Below are positions 57,495 through 64,000 of a DNA stretch of 64,000 nt, piece by piece. The first letter of the stretch is position 1; each line of letters opens with the position of its first letter. The notes under the pieces are model-generated. The model was not told where the DNA came from. It did not search any database and saw only the letters and a program-made list of their open reading frames with translations. Both the position numbers and the translations under genes were made by a program. Source of the stretch: Candidatus Marispirochaeta associata (GTDB lineage: Bacteria > Spirochaetota > Spirochaetia > JC444 > Marispirochaetaceae); the NCBI GenBank assembly GCA_001749745.1, contig JWTM01000532.1, positions 372,001 to 436,000 on the forward strand, in the 5' to 3' direction.

Positions 57495-59850
57495 AAATGA
57501 GTACCGGTTTATTCTTACCCTTCACGCGGATGTTGTCGAGCTCCCGTACGGTTACCTGATCCCGGACCAGTCCGTAGGTAAACTCGCTGATAATTATGGT
57601 GGTCCCGTACTGCTTGTTGGTTCCCTCGAGCCGGGCGCCCAGGTTGACCGGATCCCCCATAAGGGTGTAGTTCATCCGCCCCTCGGAGCCGACGTTTCCG
57701 ACGGTCATGATACCGGAGTTAATGCCGATGCCGATATTTATGCGCCGCTCCGGCGGCCACGAGGCGTTTAGCTCATCCAGAGCCCGCATCTGCTTTAGTG
57801 CACAGCGACAGGCCAAGAGGGCATGCTCCTCCTGCGGTAATGGGGCGCCCCAGAAGCACATAATTTCATCACCCACATACTTGTCTAGGGTTCCCTTATA
57901 CTCGAGGATGATATCGGTCATCACCGTAAAATAGACGTTCAGATGGTTCAATAGCTCCTGGGGAGTCATGCTCTCCGACAAGGTGGTAAAGCCCCGTACG
58001 TCGGAGAAGAATACGGTCAGCTGCTTGTCTACGCCGCCGAGTTCCGGAGGATTGTCCATCAGGTGATCCACGACGCCCGGAGAGACATACTTGCCGAACA
58101 TATTCCGAATCCGCCGCTTGTCCCGCTCTTCTGTCATTACCCGATAGGCGACTATGGAGAGGAAGGCCAATACCGCACCGAAGCCTGAGGGACTGTAATC
58201 GATTACGAGATTCTGCGATTCGAAGAGAATCGAAACCGTCAAGAAGAGAACGACAAGCCCCACCAAGAGCCCTATCAGCGACCAGAGGGTCGACATCCGG
58301 GAACTGAAGAGGGAGATCAGCATAATCACCGCAAAGAGAATCGCATAATTGACCCAGGGGCTGACCGGATAGAGGAAGTTGTTCATCAGGATGGTATTCA
58401 GCGCATTGGCATGAATCTCTACCCCGTACATAAGCCCGAAGGGGGTCGGTTTCTCATCATCCGCGATTCCCCGGGCGAAGGCCCCCACCATTACTATCTT
58501 ATTGCCCAGGGCTTTTGTCCGGGGCCAGGTATCGGGATCGAATGAGGGGGGATTCGCGGCATAGCCGGCGAAGGATCGCACCGGAAAGGTCTTCCGCCCC
58601 TGAGGATCGGCAAAGGACCTGGGGCCCATAAAGTTGATCAGCATGTTGCCGTACTCGTCTATCGGAATCAGGATCTCGTTCATGAGCTGGGTTTCCGCGG
58701 GACGCACAATCTGACCGGCGTCGTTTATGACCGCATCCTTAACGGTAATCTCGTAGGGAACCCAGGCGGCTTGTTCCAGGTCGTAATACTGGGGATTGGG
58801 GATACGAAGATACTCTCCCAGCACAACCTCAACATCCGCGGTTCCACGGTTAAAATAATCCAAGGCCAACGACAGGGTGATGGATGGTTCGAAGATGTCC
58901 TGATACTTTCGAATAAGATAGTAGGATTCATCGATGGTGCCGTCGTTGTTGGTATCGATGTTCTTCAAGGGGGCCTTGGCCTCGATTTCCGCTTTGAGCC
59001 GTTCGAGTCCCTCGGCGTCGATGTCTCCCGGTATAGTGTGGGAGACATCATCGGTATCCACCCACTCAAGACGTTCAAAGCGGGAACGATCCACCGGTAA
59101 CGGAAGGCTGATCTCTTGAAGCTTATAGGTATCGAGCAGCCGCGAGGATTTCGCGATCATCTGCTGCCGACGGTAAACCTTATCCGAATCGGTATTGAAG
59201 TTTGCATGTCCGTAGCCGTGACTGACTCGACCGAAGGGCTTCAGCGGAGGCTGCAGGCCGTAAAAGGCGGGGATTGCCTCCCAATCGCCGGTGATATTCG
59301 TGATACTGCCCCAGCGATCGATTAGGACCTCCTGCCGCTCGAAGAACTCCTCATACTCGTTGGAAGGCGGAGGAAACTCATCCAGTACTGTTTCCAGGAA
59401 AACCCTGTCGTTCTTCTCTATCCCATCCAACAGCAGGGCGTCGTCGTAGCCCTTCTCGTCCGGTTCGATAAAAAAGATGTCCAGAAAAACCGACCGTTCC
59501 CGATCGTTCTGATCCTCAATGCGGCTGAAGGCGTTCAACAGATCCGCATGGCGGTAGCGGGGAAAAGGCCATTTACCGAACTTGCTCAGGCTATTGAAAT
59601 CGATGGCGACAATCAGGATATCGGAATTGATCTTTGAATCCCAGACGTCCTGGGAGACCCCTTCCTGGAGATTACTCTTCCGGGAGAAACTCTTGTAGCC
59701 GAAGTGGACATCCAGCATCTTCTCCTCGATGTTCTCGAAGATGCTGGTGCCTTCGTTCACCAGAACAATGAGGCCGAACAGAAAGAGTCCAATTATCAAA
59801 CCGAAGTACTTGGTTTCGAATATCTTGGCGCGTCGCTTACTTTTCTGCAC
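57442..59850 (-). CDS. CHASE2-domain class III adenylate cyclase
   Basis: An 802-residue membrane enzyme. A first membrane helix (IIGLFLFGLIVLVNEG) is followed by an extracytoplasmic CHASE2 sensor domain at about residues 40-400, recognisable from DILIVAIDFNSLSKFGKWPFPRYRHADLL, then three membrane helices (about 415-490), a short linker and the cyclase domain at about 600-780. Metal ligands D617 (FFSDVRGFT) and D661 (KYVGDEI) are present, as are K657 and D733 (GDPVNLGARLE), the pair that selects ATP, and R740. It should produce cAMP in response to an unknown periplasmic signal. AGGAG precedes the ATG. Confidence 0.88.
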   Translation of the reverse strand: MQKSKRRAKIFETKYFGLIIGLFLFGLIVLVNEGTSIFENIEEKMLDVHFGYKSFSRKSNLQEGVSQDVWDSKINSDILIVAIDFNSLSKFGKWPFPRYRHADLLNAFSRIEDQNDRERSVFLDIFFIEPDEKGYDDALLLDGIEKNDRVFLETVLDEFPPPSNEYEEFFERQEVLIDRWGSITNITGDWEAIPAFYGLQPPLKPFGRVSHGYGHANFNTDSDKVYRRQQMIAKSSRLLDTYKLQEISLPLPVDRSRFERLEWVDTDDVSHTIPGDIDAEGLERLKAEIEAKAPLKNIDTNNDGTIDESYYLIRKYQDIFEPSITLSLALDYFNRGTADVEVVLGEYLRIPNPQYYDLEQAAWVPYEITVKDAVINDAGQIVRPAETQLMNEILIPIDEYGNMLINFMGPRSFADPQGRKTFPVRSFAGYAANPPSFDPDTWPRTKALGNKIVMVGAFARGIADDEKPTPFGLMYGVEIHANALNTILMNNFLYPVSPWVNYAILFAVIMLISLFSSRMSTLWSLIGLLVGLVVLFLTVSILFESQNLVIDYSPSGFGAVLAFLSIVAYRVMTEERDKRRIRNMFGKYVSPGVVDHLMDNPPELGGVDKQLTVFFSDVRGFTTLSESMTPQELLNHLNVYFTVMTDIILEYKGTLDKYVGDEIMCFWGAPLPQEEHALLACRCALKQMRALDELNASWPPERRINIGIGINSGIMTVGNVGSEGRMNYTLMGDPVNLGARLEGTNKQYGTTIIISEFTYGLVRDQVTVRELDNIRVKGKNKPVLIYELVDCEEEAEPAPTAK

Positions 59851-59882
59851 GGCATCACTCCTGATTACGCTGAAGCTCGCCC

Positions 59883-60548
59883 TTAATCAGCTAAATTTAG
59901 TTCAATTATACGGCTTCGAGCCAGCTTTGTCCAACTGCTGGAGGGAAAGCGCTCGCCGAGATTGGTATAGACAGTGACGGCTTCGCTAGGATCACTTCCT
60001 TCCAAAGTGCGACCCAACGAGAAGAGAGCCCGAGGCGCCAACGGCGATTCACCATACCCTTCGGCAATGCGACGGTAGAGCCCGCTTGCTTCGACGGTCT
60101 CGCCCTGCTCCTCGTTTGCAGCAGCGGCGTTATAGAGCGCCAGCGGGGCCAGGTAGGATTTGGGGAAATCCTCCGCCAGATTTGCGTAGGCGTCGATCGC
60201 GTCGGCCCACTGTTCGGAGGAGTAGAAGTAATCTCCCATCAGGAAGAGCGCCCGTTGATATCCATAGGTACCGGCATAATCGGCCTCTATTTCGGCAAAA
60301 GCCGCCTCTAACTCCTCGGCCGCCGCGGTATCCTCGTCGCCGGCAGCCTGCCATGCGCTATAGCTCTCCTCGAAGGAGACTAATGCCTCTAGGCTCTTCT
60401 CCGCCCGAGAACTGTTTACGGCGCTTACGGCACCGACGATAATAAGGATTGCCACCAGCACCGCCGCCGAAATGATAAGGACCCGGCGATTCTTCTGCAG
60501 CCAGGCGGCAAGGGCTCCGCTTAGGCTGGTCTGTTCGTTCTTTTCCAT
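59883..60548 (-). CDS. Membrane-anchored TPR protein (YfgM-like)
   Basis: A 221-residue protein with one membrane helix (RRVLIISAAVLVAILIIVGAVSAV), an Ala/Glu-rich coiled stretch, and TPR-like repeats (LFLMGDYFYSSEQWADAIDAYANLAEDFP, LYNAAAANEEQGETVEASGLYRRIAEGYG). This resembles YfgM/BamD-type proteins that assist export or outer-membrane assembly. It lies 6 bp after the sigma-54 activator and before the cyclase, in one leftward operon. Confidence 0.7.
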   Translation of the reverse strand: MEKNEQTSLSGALAAWLQKNRRVLIISAAVLVAILIIVGAVSAVNSSRAEKSLEALVSFEESYSAWQAAGDEDTAAAEELEAAFAEIEADYAGTYGYQRALFLMGDYFYSSEQWADAIDAYANLAEDFPKSYLAPLALYNAAAANEEQGETVEASGLYRRIAEGYGESPLAPRALFSLGRTLEGSDPSEAVTVYTNLGERFPSSSWTKLARSRIIELNLAD

Positions 60549-60554
60549 TATAGC

Positions 60555-62081
60555 TCAGTACTCCTCGTCAGAAAATGTTGTATCAATTTCCAGTTCTTTC
60601 ACCAATCTGGATAAATAGGTGCGTTGTATCCCGAGTTCCACAGCGGCCTGCTTCTGCACGCCGTTGTTGCGTCTCAGGGTATCGGTAACGAAGTGGCGCT
60701 TAAAGAGCTGCACCGCCTCCTTGAGACTTTTCCCCTGGTAAAAGGAGGAGTTATCCCCCCCCTCCTGACCCATCATCAGGTCATCGGGACTCAGGCTCTC
60801 GCCCGAAGAGAGAACTACCGCCCGTTCGATTACATTCTGTAGCTCCCGTACGTTGCCGGGCCACTGATAGCGCATTAAGATATCCATGGCCTCCGGCGTG
60901 ATCGAACGTATCCGTTTCTTCAGATCCCGGGCGTAGCGTTTTAGAAAATGTTCCGCCAAAAGCGGAATATCCTCGGCGCGCTCGCGTAAGGGCGGTACGG
61001 TTATGGGAAGTACGTTCAGACGGTAATAGAGATCCTGCCTGAAGCTCCCCTCCTCTATACTCTTTGCCAGGTTGCGGTTGGTAGCGGCGACGATGCGTAC
61101 ATCGCTCGACATGGGCTCTGAGGATCCGACCTTCTCGAATATTCGGTTCTGAATCACCCGCAACAGCTTTGCCTGCACGCTCAAAGGCACCTCTCCGATC
61201 TCATCCAAGAAGATGGTGCCGCCGTCGGCCAGCTCAAATCGTCCCCGTCTGTCCTGCCGGGCGTCGGTAAAGGCGCCTTTCACATGACCGAAGAGTTCGC
61301 TCTCGATTAGGTTCTCCGGCAGAGCCGCACAGTTGACCCGGATAAAGGGCCCGTCGGCCCGCTTCGAATTACCGTGGATCTGCTCGGCGATGAGCTCCTT
61401 GCCGACGCCGCTCTCTCCGCTGATCAGTACGGAGCTTTCGGTAGCCGCCGCCCGCTTGGCAATGGAGAGGCACGAGGTAATAGCAGCGCTTTTGCCGATA
61501 AAATCGCTACTCGCCTGTTGATCGATCTGTCCTTTCAGGATGCTGATCTCGTCCACCGCTTTCTGGTAGCTCCGGGCATTGATGATCGCCAGGGCCGCCT
61601 GGTTGGCAAATATCTCCAGCCACTGCAGATCTGCCTGGGAGAAGCGCCCACCGTCCTTCTTGTTAATCAACTCGATAACGCCTACGCACTCCTCGTTAAT
61701 GCGCATAGGAACCGCCAGGATCGATTGGGTGCGGTAGCCGATCTGTTTGCTTATGTCGGCGAAGAAGCGTTCGTCCCGGTCGACATCGTTTACAATCAAG
61801 CTCCGGTTATTCTGGGCCACCCAGCCGGCGATTCCCTCCCCCAGATTGAGGGAGAATCGCTGAACATCCGGGCCCTTCGAACCAAGGGCGATCTCGAAGT
61901 AGAGTTTGTTGTTCTCCTGATTGAGGAGCAATAAAGAAGACGCCTCACCATTGGTGAGGCGCGTGGCTGATTCTAATATGCGTGTCAGTAGGGCCTTCGG
62001 ATCCGAATAATCGGAATTGATGAGGGTATTAATCTCAATTAAGGTATCGAACTTACCTGCATCAATCGAATCTTCAAGCAT
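60555..62081 (-). CDS. GAF-domain sigma-54-dependent transcriptional activator
   Basis: A 508-residue NtrC-family regulator. Residues about 25-165 are a GAF domain (EASSLLLLNQENNKLYFEIALG, then IAVPMRI..ECVGVIELINKK). The AAA+ domain at about 193-425 has Walker A GESGVGKE, the GAFTDA loop that contacts sigma-54, Walker B GTIFLDEIGEV and the arginine finger in RQDLYYRL. A Fis-type HTH follows at about 460-500 (KQAAVELGIQRTYLSRLVKEL). There is no receiver domain, so the GAF ligand controls it. It implies a sigma-54 in this genome. Confidence 0.95.
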   Translation of the reverse strand: MLEDSIDAGKFDTLIEINTLINSDYSDPKALLTRILESATRLTNGEASSLLLLNQENNKLYFEIALGSKGPDVQRFSLNLGEGIAGWVAQNNRSLIVNDVDRDERFFADISKQIGYRTQSILAVPMRINEECVGVIELINKKDGGRFSQADLQWLEIFANQAALAIINARSYQKAVDEISILKGQIDQQASSDFIGKSAAITSCLSIAKRAAATESSVLISGESGVGKELIAEQIHGNSKRADGPFIRVNCAALPENLIESELFGHVKGAFTDARQDRRGRFELADGGTIFLDEIGEVPLSVQAKLLRVIQNRIFEKVGSSEPMSSDVRIVAATNRNLAKSIEEGSFRQDLYYRLNVLPITVPPLRERAEDIPLLAEHFLKRYARDLKKRIRSITPEAMDILMRYQWPGNVRELQNVIERAVVLSSGESLSPDDLMMGQEGGDNSSFYQGKSLKEAVQLFKRHFVTDTLRRNNGVQKQAAVELGIQRTYLSRLVKELEIDTTFSDEEY

Positions 62082-62092
62082 ATCATGGACTA

Positions 62093-63793
62093 TTAGGATT
62101 CGCTGTCCTTATCCTTTAAAAAATCTCCGAGGGTAAAGGTCGACTCTTCCTCTTCGTCATGAATGTATTTCGCGATCTCTTTACGCTGCTGCTTCTTCTT
62201 CAGATCCCGAATAGAGAGGCCCAGCCGCTGGGAACCGGCTTTGATCTCCATCACCGCCGCGGTAACCGAATCTCCATCTTTGAAGACGCTATTGAGGTCC
62301 TCAACCGGTTCTTCGCCCGGTCCGAAACAGTGCGCCCGGGGGATAAGCCCCTCGATCTCGCCGGGAACCTTGACGAATACACCGAAGTCGGTGATACCGG
62401 TAACGGTGCCTTCGATCTTGCTTCCCATGGGATAGCTGCTCTTCAATGCCTGCCAGGGATCGTCGGAGAGCTGCTTAACGCCGAGACGAATCCGCTTCGC
62501 TTCCTTGTCGAGCTCAATGATGACTACATCGACCTCTTCCCCTTCCTTGATCATTGCCGAGGGATGACGAACCTTCTTGGTCCAGCTCAGGTCATCCACA
62601 TGCAGGAATCCGTCGATTCCCTCTTCGATCTCGAGGAAGGCGCCGGCGTTGGTCAGTTTCTTGACCGTAAGCTTCATCTGCTTGCCGACCGGATACTGCT
62701 CCTCGATCGAGTCCCAGGGGTTCGGCAGGACCTGCTTGAGGCCCAGTGAAACCCGCCCCTGATCGAGATCGTAGTCGAGAATTTTTACCTCGACCTCGTC
62801 GCCGATGGCAAGGACCTCTTTGGGATGCTTGATGCGCTTCACCCAGGAGAGCTCGGATACGTGCGCCAGTCCCTCGATGCCCTCTTCAATCTCGATGAAG
62901 GCGCCGAAATCGGCCAGCTTGGTAACCTTACCCTTGACCACCTCGTCGACCTGGTGCCGTTCCTCGAACACGCTCCAGGGATCCGGCTGAAAATGCTTCA
63001 GCGAAAGGTTTATCTTCTTGGATTCGGGATCGATCTTGATTACCTTGACCTTGATCTCCTGATCCTTCTTTACATAATCCTTCGGCCGGGTCGCATGCCC
63101 CCAGCTCATATCGTTCAGATGCAGGAGTCCGTCGAAACCGCCCAGATCCACGAAGGCTCCGAAGGAGGTAAAGGACTTGACCCGTCCGGTAACCTCGGCA
63201 CCCTCTTCTGTACTGGCGAAGAACTCCTCTTTGCGCTGTTCGATATCGCGCTCGAGCCACGATCGGCGGGAGAGCACAATCCGTGCCCGCTTCTCGCGCT
63301 GAAAACGCTCGATAAGAAACTTCGATTTTACTCCGACGAAGCTTTCGGGATCTTCCACCCGGCGCACGTCGGTCTGACTCATAGGGTTGAATGCGGTGAT
63401 ACCGTAGCCGAGGTCGACCTCGTATCCGCCCTTAATTGCCTTGGAAAAGGTTCCCTCTACGGGTTCCTTATCTTCGAAGGACTGTTTCAGGGTTTTCCAG
63501 AAGGAGGCCATATCTGCGCGGCGTTTGGAAACAACGACCTGACCGCCTTTTCCCTCTTTGCTTACCAGTACGACGGAAACCGTATCGCCGATAGACGGGG
63601 TTTCATCGAACTCCTCGGTGGGAATTTTTCCTTCCGACTTATAGCCGACATCTACAAAAACCTGCTCGGGGCCAATCTCAATAACTGTTCCTTCAACAAG
63701 CTGGCCCTCTTCCAATCCATCGAGGCTCTTGAGGTATTCTTCCTGGAGTTCTGATTGCTTGATATCTCCGTTGTTAGGCTCTCGATCACTCAT
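62093..63793 (-). CDS. rpsA: 30S ribosomal protein S1
   Basis: A 566-residue protein with six S1 (OB-fold) domains, starting near residues 30, 115, 205, 290, 375 and 460; each has a V-x-G-x-V start and FGAF/GAF followed by GLxH, for example GKVTKLADFGAFIEIEEGIEGLAHVSELSW. The first two are more divergent, as in bacterial S1 where they anchor to the ribosome. It binds mRNA and helps initiation. It follows cmk by one base in the classical cmk-rpsA order. Confidence 0.95.
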   Translation of the reverse strand: MSDREPNNGDIKQSELQEEYLKSLDGLEEGQLVEGTVIEIGPEQVFVDVGYKSEGKIPTEEFDETPSIGDTVSVVLVSKEGKGGQVVVSKRRADMASFWKTLKQSFEDKEPVEGTFSKAIKGGYEVDLGYGITAFNPMSQTDVRRVEDPESFVGVKSKFLIERFQREKRARIVLSRRSWLERDIEQRKEEFFASTEEGAEVTGRVKSFTSFGAFVDLGGFDGLLHLNDMSWGHATRPKDYVKKDQEIKVKVIKIDPESKKINLSLKHFQPDPWSVFEERHQVDEVVKGKVTKLADFGAFIEIEEGIEGLAHVSELSWVKRIKHPKEVLAIGDEVEVKILDYDLDQGRVSLGLKQVLPNPWDSIEEQYPVGKQMKLTVKKLTNAGAFLEIEEGIDGFLHVDDLSWTKKVRHPSAMIKEGEEVDVVIIELDKEAKRIRLGVKQLSDDPWQALKSSYPMGSKIEGTVTGITDFGVFVKVPGEIEGLIPRAHCFGPGEEPVEDLNSVFKDGDSVTAAVMEIKAGSQRLGLSIRDLKKKQQRKEIAKYIHDEEEESTFTLGDFLKDKDSES

Positions 63794-63794
63794 G

Positions 63795-64000
63795 CTACGA
63801 CTCGGTCTCCTCGATCCTCTGCTGTATCTCTTGAATTTTACGTATTACTTTGTCACAAACTTCTTCTATGGTCAATACCGAGGTGTCCAGATAGAAGGCG
63901 TCGTCCGCACGAACCAGACGTCCCCACTCCTTACCTCGGTCGATCTCATCCCGGCGCCGGATATTGTCGGCAATCTCCTGCAGACTCATTTCACTGGTCC
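63795..64000 (-). CDS. cmk: Cytidylate kinase, C-terminal part (5' end outside the window)
   Basis: The last 68 codons of a leftward gene. The segment NIRRRDEIDRGKEWGRLVRADDAFYLDTSVLTIEEV is the typical cytidylate kinase C-terminus, with the RD..DR motif that binds phosphate and the DA...DT strand. The frame remains open to the window edge. An internal ATG at 63989 is only a methionine within the protein. CMP kinase makes CDP for nucleic acid synthesis. Confidence 0.9.
   Translation of the reverse strand, partial: TSEMSLQEIADNIRRRDEIDRGKEWGRLVRADDAFYLDTSVLTIEEVCDKVIRKIQEIQQRIEETES

Noticed and set aside
62825..63754. 309-codon rightward frame inside rpsA
   Set aside because: Antisense shadow over six well-defined S1 domains.

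Overview
The window is a piece of a spirochaete chromosome (order Spirochaetales, probably a free-living, moderately GC-rich Spirochaetaceae relative; genus not resolvable) carrying one nearly complete prophage. Evidence for a spirochaete is the gene content of the right half: a large surface protein joining an N-terminal barrel-like domain, eight FlgD-type Ig repeats and an OmpA domain; a CHASE2 adenylate cyclase beside a lipoprotein with a relaxed lipobox; dnaG-rpoD followed by a coiled-coil zinc-ribbon gene and rnpB; and an mreBCD-mrdA-rodA cell-shape operon.

Layout. Positions 1-1724 are AT-rich accessory sequence with two leftward genes: a partial PD-(D/E)XK nuclease-like protein that runs off the window and an exported VasI-like protein. 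From about 1.86 kb to about 34.5 kb lies a temperate podovirus-like prophage whose virion genes resemble the Bordetella BPP-1 / Salmonella epsilon15 group. Its order is: leftward XRE repressor, three evenly spaced 16-bp operators, a rightward and apparently leaderless early gene, HTH protein, Acb2/Tad1-like nucleotide sponge, tRNA-like element, small early genes, replication protein with an internal origin-like repeat cluster, tyrosine integrase, accessory genes (exported protein, zinc-binding small proteins, HNH nuclease), small terminase, a large terminase split into separate ATPase and nuclease genes, an HELGH membrane metalloprotease, peptidoglycan-binding protein, portal, scaffold, capsid, cement protein, tail tube/nozzle proteins, internal virion proteins including a 2,882-residue polyvalent protein, propeller-repeat tail fibre, and a lysis cassette (M23 endolysin, holins, two overlapping spanin-like frames). 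Almost all its rightward genes touch or overlap, so it reads as intact.

An intact tRNA-Tyr gene with its own promoter and terminator marks the right edge at 34,764. I could not find the att repeats. Beyond it, genes from 34.9 to 55.6 kb are all rightward: a CxxCxxCC protein, a metallo-beta-lactamase-fold hydrolase, the FlgD/OmpA surface protein, mltG, dnaG, rpoD, a zinc-ribbon coiled-coil gene, rnpB, a TPR protein, mreB, mreC, mreD, mrdA (PBP2), rodA and a fused radical-SAM/DUF2344 protein. From 55.6 kb to the end all genes point left: mazG, a small membrane protein, a lipoprotein, a CHASE2 adenylate cyclase, a TPR protein, a GAF/sigma-54 activator, rpsA and a partial cmk.

The most unusual items are the origin-like repeats inside the replication gene, the Acb2-like protein next to an atypical tRNA-like element, the polyvalent ejection protein with two zincin motifs, an ADP-ribosyltransferase-like region and a JAMM site, the split terminase, the phage HELGH protease, the two-frame spanin locus and the three-operator leaderless switch. 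Family assignments come from recognising motifs by eye, without database searches.
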